Source of the DNA: Psychroserpens mesophilus
Lineage (GTDB): Bacteria > Bacteroidota > Bacteroidia > Flavobacteriales > Flavobacteriaceae
Direction: 5' to 3'
Assembly (NCBI RefSeq): GCF_000826645.1
Contig: NZ_JXJP01000004.1
Coordinates: 1 to 64,000, forward strand
DNA: 64,000 nt
The notes beneath the pieces are model-generated. The model searched no databases. It was not told the DNA's origin and was given only the letters and a program-made list of their open reading frames with translations. Of this stretch, positions 17,539-27,752 are shown piece by piece (the stretch's first letter is position 1; each line of letters starts with the position of its first letter). Position numbers and translations under genes: made by a program.

Positions 17539-20500
17539 TTAATTTCTGAATTCAGTCGGACTAATATTAAAAGTCTCTTTAAAGACTTTACTAAACCAAT
17601 TTGGGTCGTTAAATCCGGTAGCATAAGCGATTTCTGAAACGGAAAGATTTGTAGTTTTAAGGAGCTCTTTCGATTTTTCTAAACGTACGTTTCTTATAAA
17701 AATGGAGGTGCTTGAATTTGAAATGGCTTTTAATTTTCGGTACAGTTGTGAATCACTCATAGCTAAAGCTTTGGACAATTTTGAAGCATTAAAACTAGAA
17801 TCTTCAAGGTGTTCATGAATAAGGTTTACAACTTGCTTTAAAAATTCTACATTTTTGTCTGGTGTTTTTTGTGGTGTTTGTGCTTTAAGTTGATCTAGAC
17901 TGTAAGTCGCTTGCAGTTGTTGCCGTTTGCTTATGAGCATTTGCATTCGTAGGAGCAATTCTTCCTTTTGAAAAGGTTTGGTTAAATACGCATCTGCACC
18001 GCTGGAAATCCCTTCTAATTTGTCTTCTTGCATAGCTTTCGACGTTAGCATCACAATAGGAATATGATTCGTAGTAACCTGCGATTGAAGTTTTTGAGTT
18101 AATTCAAACCCATCCATAACAGGCATCATCACATCGGTAATGATAATATCTGGTATGGTGTCTTCAGCCTTTTCAAAACCTTCTAAACCATTATTAGCAA
18201 ATGATACTTTGTATTGTCCTTGTAAACAAGAGGCAATATAACGCGCCATGTCAGAATTATCTTCAACAATTAAAACGGAATTGGTGTCTTCGGGAGTTAC
18301 AACATCATCTAGTTTTGGGACATAGGTTTTACCAATACTGCTTTTTAATGGGTTCAACTCTGGTGAACCTTCAAGGGCCGAATTTCTAATCGGTAATGTC
18401 ACTGTAAATGTTGTGCCTTTGTTGACTTTTGAATCAACCTTGATGTTGCCTTCCATAAGTTGCACCAATTCTTTGGTTAGTGACAAGCCAATTCCAGTGC
18501 CTTGAGAGACTTTATATTCTTGGTTTTCAACTTGAAAAAAGCGATCAAAAATATGAGGTAATTGGTCTTCAGGAATTCCTAAGCCTTGGTCTTTTACGCT
18601 AATTTTTAATGTATCATTTTTGATTTTAGCAGCAATTGTAATTTGTGAATCTTCGACAGAAAATTTTATCGCATTAGACATTAAATTAGTAAGTATTTGA
18701 CGCATTTTTTCAGCATCAAAATCCATTTTTAGTTCGTCAATGTCCGATTCAAATTTGAGGCTTATCGATTTTTCTTCAGCAATACTGGAGAAACTATGTA
18801 CCAGATATTGCATGTAGGATACGATATCACTTTGTGTCGTATTAAGGGTTAATTTTCCTTGTTCTAATTTGGCTAAATCCAGCATTTGATTAACCAATTG
18901 AAGTAAATTATTGCTGTTCTGTTCAATGGTGTTCAAAGCAGTATTACCCTCATCTTTTTCTGAAAATCGTTCTTTTAAATGATTTAAATAGCCCAGAATT
19001 ACCGTTAAAGGTGTTCTGAATTCGTGGGTTATATTTGTTATGAATCGTGATTTTAAATCATCTAAATCTTGAAGGCGTTTTGATTCTTGTCCGGCAATTT
19101 GCCTTTGTAAACTTATTTTATAGAAAGCGTAAACGATTCCTAAAAACACTATTAAATACGCTAGGTAAGCTAAGTTACTTTTATACCAAGGTGGTATTAC
19201 TTTGATGTTTAGTTGTAAAGGTGGTTTATTCCAAACTTTATCTCGAGATTTTCCTTGAATTTGAAGTATATGATTACCCTTAGTTAATTCTAACAGTTGA
19301 ATTTCTCGAGTGCCTCGTAAGTCGTTCCATTCATTTTCATTCAAGGTGTAAATAAATTGATTGTTTTTGTTAGGTCGTAAATCCAAATCTGAAAAACTGA
19401 TGTAACAAGGAAAGTCTGTATAATTGAGCCTGATTTCATCGGTTTTTGTAATGCTTTCCTTTAAAATTGATGGATGGTTTATCGGACTTATTTCTTTATC
19501 TTTTATTTTTAAAGAGGTATAGATAAGGTTGCCTTGAACATCTAATTCTGAGACTTTTTCTGGATTAAAAATATTGAATCCGTTGATGCCACCAACATAA
19601 ACCTCGTTAGTCTCTTTATTGTAATAATGAGCACCTAAATTAAACTCAGAGCTTTGTAATCCGTCCTGTTGATTATAGTTAATAAACTGTTCAGTAGTTT
19701 TATCAAATTTAAAAAGGCCTCCATTAGTTGTAAGCCATAAATTATTTGCTTTGTCTTCGGTAATGCTATACACAAATGTGTTCGTTAACCCATGGTCTTC
19801 ACCATAACGTTTAAAGGTGTTTTTTATAGGATCGTATTTATTAAAACCATCTTGTGTAGCAATCCACAAAATTTGATTATCATCATGCCACGTATGCAAT
19901 GTTGTATTACTACTTAGGCTATTGACATCGTCTTTGTTATGATAAAATTTAGTGAATTTTGGTTCTGAATAATTAGCACCTTCAAAACTTAGTTTATTTA
20001 GGCCTTCTTCAGAAGTAATCCAATAATTTAAATCCTTGTCCTGAGACATGTTATAAGTAAAATTTGAACTTAAAGAATTATTGTCAGCACTGCTTTTGTA
20101 GTGTTCAAATGTGATTGTATTTGTTTTTAAATTACCAGTAAATCGATTTATTCCACCACCATAGGTAGCTATCCAAACACTATTATTGTGGTCTATATAA
20201 ATGCCTCTAGTGGTATTTGAGCTTAATGAAGACGTATCAGTTTCGTCATGAAAGAAACTAATGATCTTAGGTTTTTCTGGATTAAAGTCAGTTAGATGTA
20301 TTACAGATGCTCCTTTTATAGTTCCAACCCACAAGTAGTTATCCTGATCTATTGCCATAGCTCTGATAACGTTAAAAGCCAATTTATCGTCTGTATTTTC
20401 TTTTGTAATCGAAGTGACTTCGCCTTTCGTGTTTATACAGTTAATTCCTTTTCGAGTCCCAACAAATACATAGTCTTTATTTTTTGCAAAGGCTAAAATG

Positions 20501-21549
20501 AAACTATTGTTAAGCGCAATTTCAGAGGTCGTGTTGATGTTTTTGAATACAGGATTTTTAAGAGGAACGACATCCAGATTATTTGTTCCTATCCAGAGTA
20601 AATTGCCATCAGTAAATGTGTCATAAACTCTATTGGAAGAAATAGAATTGTTATGTGTTTGGTCTCCCTTATAAGTCGTAATGTTTTCAAATTGAGTACC
20701 ATTAAAGTTTTTAGCAACAAAAAGGCCATTAAAAGTTCCTATGTAAAACGTATTCTGGAAAGCATCAATGGATTCGACGTTTAATTTTTCATTAACTTCA
20801 TTAGATTCTAATGTTATGGTAAGGAGTGTATTTTCATTTCTATTAAAAGCAAATAATCCCATTGATGTTCCTAGCCATAGCATATGATCTTTTACAAACA
20901 TAGTGTTGATTAAACCAATTGAACTACCTAGTTTTAATTCCTTAAATACTCTAGTGTTGCTAAGTATATTTTCAACAACAAAAACGCGACCATCAATGGT
21001 GCTTACGAATAATGAATTTTCATAAAGATGACTGTTGTTAAATTGTAATTGTTCATGATTAACCTGTGAAATTTTAGAGAGCACATAGTTATTATCTTTC
21101 TTTTCAAATAGTATAATACCTTCATTTAAGACTGTAGCAATAATAGATCCATCAGACATTTTTGATAGGCTTGTACAATTACCTTTTTTTACTGAAGTTG
21201 TTTTAAAACTATTCAAACTTGAATCGTAGATACAAATCCCATTATCGTTAGTACCAATCCATATATTATTGGCATCATCTTCAACCATTGTATTGATGAA
21301 ATTTCCCGAAATGGATAAGCTATCTTTCTTTTGATTTTTGTAAATAGTAAACGAGGTTCCGTCAAATCTATTTAATCCATCTTGAGTTCCGAGCCATAAA
21401 AATCCATTTTTATCTTTGAGAATGCTTCTAATTGTTTCTTGAGATAACCCTTCGTCTAAACCATAATGATAAAACGTATAATCTTGTGCATTTAAAATGG
21501 TACAACTAATTATGAATAAAAATAATATCCGATAAAAACTATATTCCAT
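17539..21549 (-). CDS. Hybrid two-component system sensor/AraC regulator
   Basis: A 1336-residue single-chain signalling protein of the Bacteroidota HTCS type. Order: signal peptide (1-21, ending NAQ); two-component propeller repeats (WLGTxxGLNRF-like blades) to about residue 700; Y_Y_Y domain; transmembrane helix ~793-812; HisKA with the phospho-histidine in NITHEFRTPL near 842; HATPase with DQGLGIP and GTGIGLSL; receiver domain with DVMMPVMDG, aspartate near 1139; and an AraC-type helix-turn-helix in the last ~85 residues. Such proteins sense a periplasmic ligand, often a glycan fragment, and activate nearby genes. No SusC/SusD or glycosidase gene adjoins it; the neighbour is a surface LRR protein, so the ligand may differ. 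Confidence 0.95.
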   Translation of the reverse strand: MEYSFYRILFLFIISCTILNAQDYTFYHYGLDEGLSQETIRSILKDKNGFLWLGTQDGLNRFDGTSFTIYKNQKKDSLSISGNFINTMVEDDANNIWIGTNDNGICIYDSSLNSFKTTSVKKGNCTSLSKMSDGSIIATVLNEGIILFEKKDNNYVLSKISQVNHEQLQFNNSHLYENSLFVSTIDGRVFVVENILSNTRVFKELKLGSSIGLINTMFVKDHMLWLGTSMGLFAFNRNENTLLTITLESNEVNEKLNVESIDAFQNTFYIGTFNGLFVAKNFNGTQFENITTYKGDQTHNNSISSNRVYDTFTDGNLLWIGTNNLDVVPLKNPVFKNINTTSEIALNNSFILAFAKNKDYVFVGTRKGINCINTKGEVTSITKENTDDKLAFNVIRAMAIDQDNYLWVGTIKGASVIHLTDFNPEKPKIISFFHDETDTSSLSSNTTRGIYIDHNNSVWIATYGGGINRFTGNLKTNTITFEHYKSSADNNSLSSNFTYNMSQDKDLNYWITSEEGLNKLSFEGANYSEPKFTKFYHNKDDVNSLSSNTTLHTWHDDNQILWIATQDGFNKYDPIKNTFKRYGEDHGLTNTFVYSITEDKANNLWLTTNGGLFKFDKTTEQFINYNQQDGLQSSEFNLGAHYYNKETNEVYVGGINGFNIFNPEKVSELDVQGNLIYTSLKIKDKEISPINHPSILKESITKTDEIRLNYTDFPCYISFSDLDLRPNKNNQFIYTLNENEWNDLRGTREIQLLELTKGNHILQIQGKSRDKVWNKPPLQLNIKVIPPWYKSNLAYLAYLIVFLGIVYAFYKISLQRQIAGQESKRLQDLDDLKSRFITNITHEFRTPLTVILGYLNHLKERFSEKDEGNTALNTIEQNSNNLLQLVNQMLDLAKLEQGKLTLNTTQSDIVSYMQYLVHSFSSIAEEKSISLKFESDIDELKMDFDAEKMRQILTNLMSNAIKFSVEDSQITIAAKIKNDTLKISVKDQGLGIPEDQLPHIFDRFFQVENQEYKVSQGTGIGLSLTKELVQLMEGNIKVDSKVNKGTTFTVTLPIRNSALEGSPELNPLKSSIGKTYVPKLDDVVTPEDTNSVLIVEDNSDMARYIASCLQGQYKVSFANNGLEGFEKAEDTIPDIIITDVMMPVMDGFELTQKLQSQVTTNHIPIVMLTSKAMQEDKLEGISSGADAYLTKPFQKEELLLRMQMLISKRQQLQATYSLDQLKAQTPQKTPDKNVEFLKQVVNLIHEHLEDSSFNASKLSKALAMSDSQLYRKLKAISNSSTSIFIRNVRLEKSKELLKTTNLSVSEIAYATGFNDPNWFSKVFKETFNISPTEFRN

Positions 21550-21668
21550 AGTATTATTTAGGGTGATTTGTCATAAAAATACAATTTTTAAGGACACAGA
21601 TTGATGATTCATTTTAATTAAATAATTGAAACTAAAGCGTATTTTTGAAGTCTAAATAATAATTACAA

Positions 21669-22598
21669 ATGAACACGTTATCGATTGCCATCCATGGAGG
21701 TGCAGGAACTCTAGTAAAAGGTATGATGACTCCAGAGTTAGAAGCGAGATACAAAAACGATTTGAAGTTGGCTTTAGATAAGGGTTACGCTATTTTAGAA
21801 GCTGGTGGAACAGCCATTGATGCTGTTGAGGTTGCCGTCAAAGTTTTGGAAGATTCACCTTTATTTAACGCAGGAAAGGGTTCTGTGTTTACGGCTACAG
21901 AATCTCATGAAATGGATGCCAGTATCATGGATGGGAATACTTTAAACGCAGGTGCTGTGAGTTTAATCACAGGAATTAAGAATCCGATATCTTTAGCTCG
22001 TGATGTTATGGAAAAAAGTGAACATGTGTTTTTGGCTGGAGAAGGTGCGATGCAGTTTGCAAAGGAACTTGATTATACCATTGAAAATGACACCTATTTC
22101 TATGACGACTTTCGTCATCAACAATGGTTAGAAATCAAAGATACCGATAGGTTTCAATTAGATCATGCTAAGAAGAAAGACTCAAAGTTTGGAACGGTTG
22201 GCGCAGTGGCTTGCGATCAAGATGGTAATATTGCGGCAGCAACTTCAACAGGAGGTATGACCAACAAAAAATGGGGACGCGTTGGTGATAGTCCGATGAT
22301 AGGCGCAGGCAATTACGCCAATAACAAAACCTGTGCGATTTCATGTACTGGAAGTGGTGAGTTTTTTATTCGAGGTGTTGTCGCTTATGATGTGTCTTGT
22401 TTAATGGAACATAAAAACATGAGTTTAAAAGCGGCTTCCGAAGAAGTGATTCACAAGCGTATTCTTGACATTGGTGGTGATGGTGGATTGATTGCTGTTG
22501 ATACCAAAGGGAATATTGCAATGCCTTTCAATACGGAAGGGATGTATCGAGCGAGTAAAACTTCAGAAGGAGAAGAAGACATTTCTATTTATAAATAA
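21669..22598 (+). CDS. iaaA: Isoaspartyl peptidase/L-asparaginase
   Basis: A 309-residue Ntn-hydrolase of the plant-type asparaginase family. The precursor is expected to cleave itself before the catalytic threonine in FGTVGAVA (near residue 177), giving α and β chains; the substrate-binding GDSPMIGAG and TGSGE motifs follow. No signal peptide, so cytoplasmic. It hydrolyses β-aspartyl dipeptides, and its position near cphB and cphA fits the last step of cyanophycin breakdown, β-Asp-Arg to Asp and Arg. A TATTTTTG -7-like box lies at 21640-21647. Its stop codon directly abuts that of the convergent membrane-protein gene. Confidence 0.92.
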   Translation: MNTLSIAIHGGAGTLVKGMMTPELEARYKNDLKLALDKGYAILEAGGTAIDAVEVAVKVLEDSPLFNAGKGSVFTATESHEMDASIMDGNTLNAGAVSLITGIKNPISLARDVMEKSEHVFLAGEGAMQFAKELDYTIENDTYFYDDFRHQQWLEIKDTDRFQLDHAKKKDSKFGTVGAVACDQDGNIAAATSTGGMTNKKWGRVGDSPMIGAGNYANNKTCAISCTGSGEFFIRGVVAYDVSCLMEHKNMSLKAASEEVIHKRILDIGGDGGLIAVDTKGNIAMPFNTEGMYRASKTSEGEEDISIYK

Positions 22599-23696
22599 TT
22601 AGCTTTTTTTCTTCTTTTTCCAATGTATTGGCAAAAAATAAAAAATAACACTCCATATGAAAATCATATTGAACACAAACAAGGTGGTTCTATGGTTATA
22701 CAACACAATATACATTGCCATATCAATAGCAATCAAAAGCATAAAAAAATTAGGAGTATATAAAAAAATATCTTTTAATGCCTCGTGATTGTAAAGTGTT
22801 TTGTCTTTCGTTTCAAGGCGAAGCCAATGTGAATTTTCAGAAGGTAAATCAGACCAAGTTTGCTTTTTGTCTCGATCTAAAAAAGTGAAAAATTGTTTTA
22901 ATGGATGAAGTGACTGTTGCTTATAACTAATGCGTAATTGTTCTTTAGGAATATTCAAAAATGCCAATAATACAATAGCTAAGGATTCAATAAAGTGACC
23001 GAATCTAAAAGAGGTTAGTGTAAACAGTGTGGTATGAAAAATGATGATAAACCACAAGGTTAAATTTCGGGTTTTTTTGAATAATATTAATACGGCAATA
23101 GCGAATTCAGTAATCATCGCTATATAAGATAATAGCTTCGCAAAGACTAATTCGGGCAATAATTCTGAAACATATAAATACACAGGATTTTCTCGGGCAG
23201 TGCCTAACCAGGTATCCATAAATGCTCCAGACCACCAATCAGGTTCTAAAAACTTATTAATAGACGCTCCAAAATACACTAAGCTCAATTGAAATATGAG
23301 CAAATAAGGTGGCTCTTTGTCATTGGTTAATCCAGCTAGAAAAAGTGCACAACCACAAATAAAGGTATGGTTAAAAAATAATGGCTTTGAGGCTATAATA
23401 CTTAGGATAACAACCGAACCTGTAACCAAAGCTGCCGTTCGTACCTTAATATTAAAAAGTAAAGCAAAAACACTTGAGGCATATATTGCTCTTAGTGAAT
23501 ATTTAAAGACATTGGGATATTCATTAAACCAATCTAAAGCTGGAATAAAAGGAATAAAAGGATCTGCTATCTTAAAAAACATATGATGTGCAGTCATTAA
23601 AATGACGAGTAGCTTGCACATCAGTAAAACATTTGGATGCAATTTTGTACCTTCAAACTGAAAGGGTCTGGTGATGAACGTTGAGACATTATTCAT
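22599..23696 (-). CDS. HTTM-like multipass membrane protein
   Basis: A 365-residue integral membrane protein with about eight to ten hydrophobic segments. The pattern, with KLLVILMTAHH near the N-terminus and YFGASINKFLEPDWWSG in the middle, resembles HTTM (vitamin K-dependent carboxylase-like) membrane proteins. The frame is open to an ATG at 23729, but the ATG at 23696 (MNNVSTF) overlaps the upstream gene by only 8 bases and is preferred. It is probably cotranscribed with the small protein upstream. No reaction can be assigned, and the link to the cyanophycin genes around it may be accidental. Confidence 0.75.
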   Translation of the reverse strand: MNNVSTFITRPFQFEGTKLHPNVLLMCKLLVILMTAHHMFFKIADPFIPFIPALDWFNEYPNVFKYSLRAIYASSVFALLFNIKVRTAALVTGSVVILSIIASKPLFFNHTFICGCALFLAGLTNDKEPPYLLIFQLSLVYFGASINKFLEPDWWSGAFMDTWLGTARENPVYLYVSELLPELVFAKLLSYIAMITEFAIAVLILFKKTRNLTLWFIIIFHTTLFTLTSFRFGHFIESLAIVLLAFLNIPKEQLRISYKQQSLHPLKQFFTFLDRDKKQTWSDLPSENSHWLRLETKDKTLYNHEALKDIFLYTPNFFMLLIAIDMAMYIVLYNHRTTLFVFNMIFIWSVIFYFLPIHWKKKKKS

Positions 23697-24033
23697 GTGA
23701 AAACCTCCATTCTTTTTCTTCGTGACCATTAACAGCGTAGGTGATTAAAACCTGAGCGTTATCTGCTTTACCATAGGTGCGCTCATATTGAGATATTAAT
23801 GAGAAGATATTATCAATAGAGCGTTGTTCCCAACCTCTCATTTTATAATTGTATCGTGCTTCGGTGTCTTCTGGACTCAAAGTCTTTCCGTCTATGGTCA
23901 CAAATACTTCAAATTTTACATGTGTATCATAGGGTGCCCAACAAAAAAAGCGCTCTGGAATAAAACGAGCATAAATTATGGATCCTACTTGAAGTAAGAG
24001 AAAAATAATTCCTATTAAAACCCTAATTTTCAT
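23689..24033 (-). CDS. Small membrane-anchored protein, unknown function
   Basis: A 114-residue protein with one N-terminal hydrophobic helix (residues ~4-22) and a soluble domain outside the membrane containing RFFCWAPYDTH and ERTYGKA. I do not recognise the family. It lies between cphB and the HTTM-like gene, overlapping the latter, so the two products probably act together. Its strong charge in the soluble part argues for a real domain and not a spurious frame. Confidence 0.7.
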   Translation of the reverse strand: MKIRVLIGIIFLLLQVGSIIYARFIPERFFCWAPYDTHVKFEVFVTIDGKTLSPEDTEARYNYKMRGWEQRSIDNIFSLISQYERTYGKADNAQVLITYAVNGHEEKEWRFSHE

Positions 24034-24075
24034 AAGACTCTAAATTATAGGAAAATGTATTGGCTAACAAAATTA

Positions 24076-24939
24076 TTAGATGAAAGGAGCTTCAATTGGG
24101 AGCACAGTCACTTTTCTGTTTTCTATATTGTATTGATCACCATTAGAAAGGACATGAATAGTAAGATTAGCAATGGTCATAGGAGTGCCTTCTTTTAGAA
24201 CTTTTTCATTATTGTGCGTTAATTTACTACCATCAAAAACAATGACCATACCTGAGCCAATAACGGTACATTCAATTCCGTTTTTTATAATCATTCCAGT
24301 ATCTTCTGCAAGTCCAATACCCAAAAGATTAGGATGCTTCGCTATGGCTTCAGATTGTCTTCCAAAGCGACCACGACGAATAAAATGTGTATCAATAATA
24401 ACTTCAGGAATTAGGCATAAACCTTTGTACATCTTAACAGCTCCTTTAATGAAAGACTCTGTAGCACTGCCACCTGCAATCATTTCATTAGCCATGGCCA
24501 TCGCACCAGCACTTGTTCCGGCAATAACAAAGCCTTCTTCGTTTTGATAACGGTCTAATAAAATCTTATGAATGGTCGATCCTCCTATTTTATTAGTAAT
24601 TTTTGATTGGTCACCACCAGAAAACATCACGCAATCAGCATTTTTAATTAACTCTATAGCGTGTTGTTTTTCAGAATCTTTTTTGGAACGGATATCTAAC
24701 ACTTCAACATTTTTACAGCCCAAAGTCGTAAAGGCTGTTAAGTAATTTTCTCCAACTTCTTTAGGAATACTTGAGGCAGTAGGAATCACTACAATATGAG
24801 CATCAGGACCTCCAGCTTCTTTAACAACGTGAAATAAAATACCTTCATCAATAAATTCTAAAGTGTACATTTCATTAGCATCAATACCTTTATCTTCATT
24901 TCCTCCAATAGGTATTAGTGTTCCTTTTATCTTCTGCAT
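24076..24939 (-). CDS. cphB: Cyanophycinase
   Basis: A 287-residue serine peptidase of the S51 (peptidase E-like) family. The nucleophile elbow GTSAGAMAM is near residue 143, with FSGGDQSKI before it and IDTHFIRRGRFGRQ after it, as in cyanophycinases. No signal peptide, so it acts inside the cell. It cuts the β-aspartyl-arginine polymer cyanophycin to β-Asp-Arg dipeptides. It is divergent from cphA with 106 bases between starts, so synthesis and breakdown may be controlled from one region. Confidence 0.94.
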   Translation of the reverse strand: MQKIKGTLIPIGGNEDKGIDANEMYTLEFIDEGILFHVVKEAGGPDAHIVVIPTASSIPKEVGENYLTAFTTLGCKNVEVLDIRSKKDSEKQHAIELIKNADCVMFSGGDQSKITNKIGGSTIHKILLDRYQNEEGFVIAGTSAGAMAMANEMIAGGSATESFIKGAVKMYKGLCLIPEVIIDTHFIRRGRFGRQSEAIAKHPNLLGIGLAEDTGMIIKNGIECTVIGSGMVIVFDGSKLTHNNEKVLKEGTPMTIANLTIHVLSNGDQYNIENRKVTVLPIEAPFI

Positions 24940-25045
24940 ACGGTCTATTCTGTGGTTTAAATATTAAGCAAAAATAAACTAATTTTTCTATTGAAAAATG
25001 TTATATTTATAATCTTTCACATTAACTAACCGAAATTATATTTAA

Positions 25046-27685
25046 ATGAAAATACGCGAAATAAATGCCATGAGAGGACCAAATTACTGGTCTGTTAGAC
25101 GTCATAAATTAATAGTGATGGTCCTTGATCTTGAAGAAATGGAAGAACTGCCTTCTAATAAAATTGATGGCTTTTATGACCGTTTAAAATCAATGTTCCC
25201 AAGCATGTATGAACATCGTTGTTCGGTTGGTGAACCTGGTGGATTTTTTCAGCGTGTTGAAGAAGGTACGTGGATGGGACATATAATAGAACACATTGCT
25301 CTTGAAATTCAAACCCTTGCCGGAATGGATGTTGGCTTTGGAAGAACAAGAGGTTATGGTGAAGAAGGTGTTTACAATGTGGTTTTTGCTTATATGGAAG
25401 AATCTGTTGGTCGCTATGCTGCCAAGGCTTCAGTAAACATATGTGAAGCCTTGATTAAAGGTGAAGACTATGATATGTCTGATGATATTCAGCATATGAG
25501 AGAACTTCGTGAAGCAGATCGATTAGGTCCAAGTACTGGTTCTATTGTAGAAGAGGCTGAAGCTCGAGGCATTCCTTGGATTCGATTGAATAAATATTCA
25601 CTTTGTCAGTTAGGTTATGGTGCCAATCAAAAGCGTATTCAGGCTACAGTAACTAGTGAAACCAGTAGTATTGGAGTAGAATTGGCATGTGATAAAGAGG
25701 ATACAAAATTTTTACTGGAACAAGCTGAGGTTGAAGTTCCGAAAGGTGATATTATTCGTCGTGAGCGTAGTTTAGAAGAGGCTTGTCGTTATGTTGGTTA
25801 TCCGTTAGTGATTAAACCCATTGATGGTAATCATGGTCGAGGCATCACAGTAGATATTCAAAATTATGAAGATGCACTTCAGGCCTTTCATCATGCCAAA
25901 GAGAGTTCTAAAAGTGGTGCCATCATAGTTGAAAAATTTATAAAAGGAGACGATTACAGACTATTAGTAATTAATAATAAGCTTGTTGCAGGTGCTATTC
26001 GAACACCAGCTCATGTTATTGGTGATGGAAAATCTACAGTTCAAGAACTTATTGATAAAGTTAACTCAGATCCTAGACGAGGTTATGGTCATGAAAATGT
26101 ACTCACTCAAATTACAGTTAATGAATTAACGAAAACAATTATAAAAGATGCTGGTTACACTTTAGATTCTGTGATACCTGAAGGTGAGCGACTTATATTA
26201 AAAGACACAGCAAATTTAAGTACTGGTGGAACGGCTGAAGATATTACCGATATTATTCATCCAGCAAACGTTTCTATGGCAGAACGTATCTCTAAAATTA
26301 TCGACTTAGATATTTGTGGTATCGATATTATGACCACAGATATAACAAAACCACTGAGTGAAACAGGTGGAGCTGTTTTAGAAGTTAATGCAGGTCCAGG
26401 ATTTAGAATGCACCTGGCACCAACATCGGGATTGCCTAGAAATGTGGCTGCTCCAGTAATTGATAAATTATTCCCTCAAAAAGGCGACACTGGTCGAATT
26501 CCAATCATTGCCATTACTGGTACCAACGGAAAAACAACAACCTCTCGCTTAATCGCTCACATTGCAAAAATGAATGGTCATCGTGTAGGTTACACAACAA
26601 GTGATGGCGTATATATTCAAAATAGATTACTAATGACTGGCGATTGTACAGGTCCTGCCAGTGCAGAGTTTGTACTAAAAGATCCTACCGTTAATTTTGC
26701 AGTCTTAGAGTGTGCAAGAGGCGGATTATTACGCGCTGGATTAGGTTTCAAAAAATGTGATGTTGGGATTGTAACCAACGTTGCAGCAGACCATTTGGGA
26801 CTTAAAGGAATTCATACCATAGAACAATTAGCAAAGGTGAAAGGTGTCATCCCAGAAACAGTTTTGCCTGATGGTTATGCGATTTTAAATGCCGATGATG
26901 ATTTGGTATATGAAATGCGAAGAACCGTTAATTGTAATGTGGCGCTATTTTCCATGGATGAGAATAACCCTCGAATTAAAGCGATGCAACGTCTCAATGG
27001 AATTACAGCTATTTATGAACAGGGTTACGTAACCATTTGCAGAGGCGAATGGAAGATGCGAATTATGAGAGCTGAGCAAATTCCGTTAACTTATGGAGGG
27101 AAAGCAAAATTTATGATTCAAAATGTGTTAGCCGGAATTTTAGCTGCTCATGTTCAGGGTATTAGTATCGAAGATATGAAGGCAGGTTTAGAAACTTTTA
27201 TTCCTTCAGCATCGCAAACACCTGGACGATTAAATTTATTCAAATTTGAAAACTTTACAATTTTACTAGATTACGCACACAATGCTGCTGGAATGAGAGC
27301 TTTACAGAAATTTACAGATGAATTAGAAGCTACAGTTAAAGTCGGTATTATTGCAGGAATTGGTGATAGACGTGTCGAAGATAATAACGAAATGGGTTCT
27401 ATTGCTGCTGAAATGTTTGATGAAATCATTATTCGTCAGGACAAACGTTTACGCGGAAAAACCGAAGAAGAACTTATTAAGATGTTAAATGATGGGATTA
27501 AAATGAAAGATCCTAACAAGAAAACGACAATCATTCCTTCAGAAAAAGAAGCTATAACCTTTGCAGTAAAAAATGCGGTTAAAGGATCACTTATCATTTT
27601 ATGTAGCGATGTCATACCTGATGCACTTGATCTGGTCAAGAAGTTTAAAGAACAAGAAGCGAATGGTGAATTAAATTTCGCTTGA
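25046..27685 (+). CDS. cphA: Cyanophycin synthetase
   Basis: An 879-residue enzyme that joins Asp and Arg into the storage polymer cyanophycin using ATP. It has the expected three parts: a CphA-specific N-terminal domain, an ATP-grasp domain (about 210-480, with the glycine-rich NHGRGITVD), and a Mur-ligase-like domain starting at ITGTNGKTTTSRL near 490. Length matches the family. It stands alone on the plus strand and ends in a strong terminator. With cphB and iaaA nearby, the cell should be able to make and reuse this nitrogen store. Confidence 0.96.
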   Translation: MKIREINAMRGPNYWSVRRHKLIVMVLDLEEMEELPSNKIDGFYDRLKSMFPSMYEHRCSVGEPGGFFQRVEEGTWMGHIIEHIALEIQTLAGMDVGFGRTRGYGEEGVYNVVFAYMEESVGRYAAKASVNICEALIKGEDYDMSDDIQHMRELREADRLGPSTGSIVEEAEARGIPWIRLNKYSLCQLGYGANQKRIQATVTSETSSIGVELACDKEDTKFLLEQAEVEVPKGDIIRRERSLEEACRYVGYPLVIKPIDGNHGRGITVDIQNYEDALQAFHHAKESSKSGAIIVEKFIKGDDYRLLVINNKLVAGAIRTPAHVIGDGKSTVQELIDKVNSDPRRGYGHENVLTQITVNELTKTIIKDAGYTLDSVIPEGERLILKDTANLSTGGTAEDITDIIHPANVSMAERISKIIDLDICGIDIMTTDITKPLSETGGAVLEVNAGPGFRMHLAPTSGLPRNVAAPVIDKLFPQKGDTGRIPIIAITGTNGKTTTSRLIAHIAKMNGHRVGYTTSDGVYIQNRLLMTGDCTGPASAEFVLKDPTVNFAVLECARGGLLRAGLGFKKCDVGIVTNVAADHLGLKGIHTIEQLAKVKGVIPETVLPDGYAILNADDDLVYEMRRTVNCNVALFSMDENNPRIKAMQRLNGITAIYEQGYVTICRGEWKMRIMRAEQIPLTYGGKAKFMIQNVLAGILAAHVQGISIEDMKAGLETFIPSASQTPGRLNLFKFENFTILLDYAHNAAGMRALQKFTDELEATVKVGIIAGIGDRRVEDNNEMGSIAAEMFDEIIIRQDKRLRGKTEEELIKMLNDGIKMKDPNKKTTIIPSEKEAITFAVKNAVKGSLIILCSDVIPDALDLVKKFKEQEANGELNFA

Positions 27686-27702
27686 AGTTAAATTATAGAT
27701 AT

Positions 27703-27736
27703 AAAAAACCCGAAACAATGTTTCGGGTTTTTTTTT
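27703..27736. terminator. Bidirectional terminator after cphA
   Basis: AAAAAACCCGAAAC, loop AAT, GTTTCGGG and a nine-T run. The A-run on the left serves as a T-run for the minus-strand gene at 27753-28025, so it can work both ways. Confidence 0.92.
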
Positions 27737-27752
27737 GATTTTATCTAGCCTA

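Noticed and set aside
17539-21549. Polysaccharide utilisation locus
   Set aside because: The hybrid sensor suggests one, but no SusC, SusD or glycosidase genes lie beside it.
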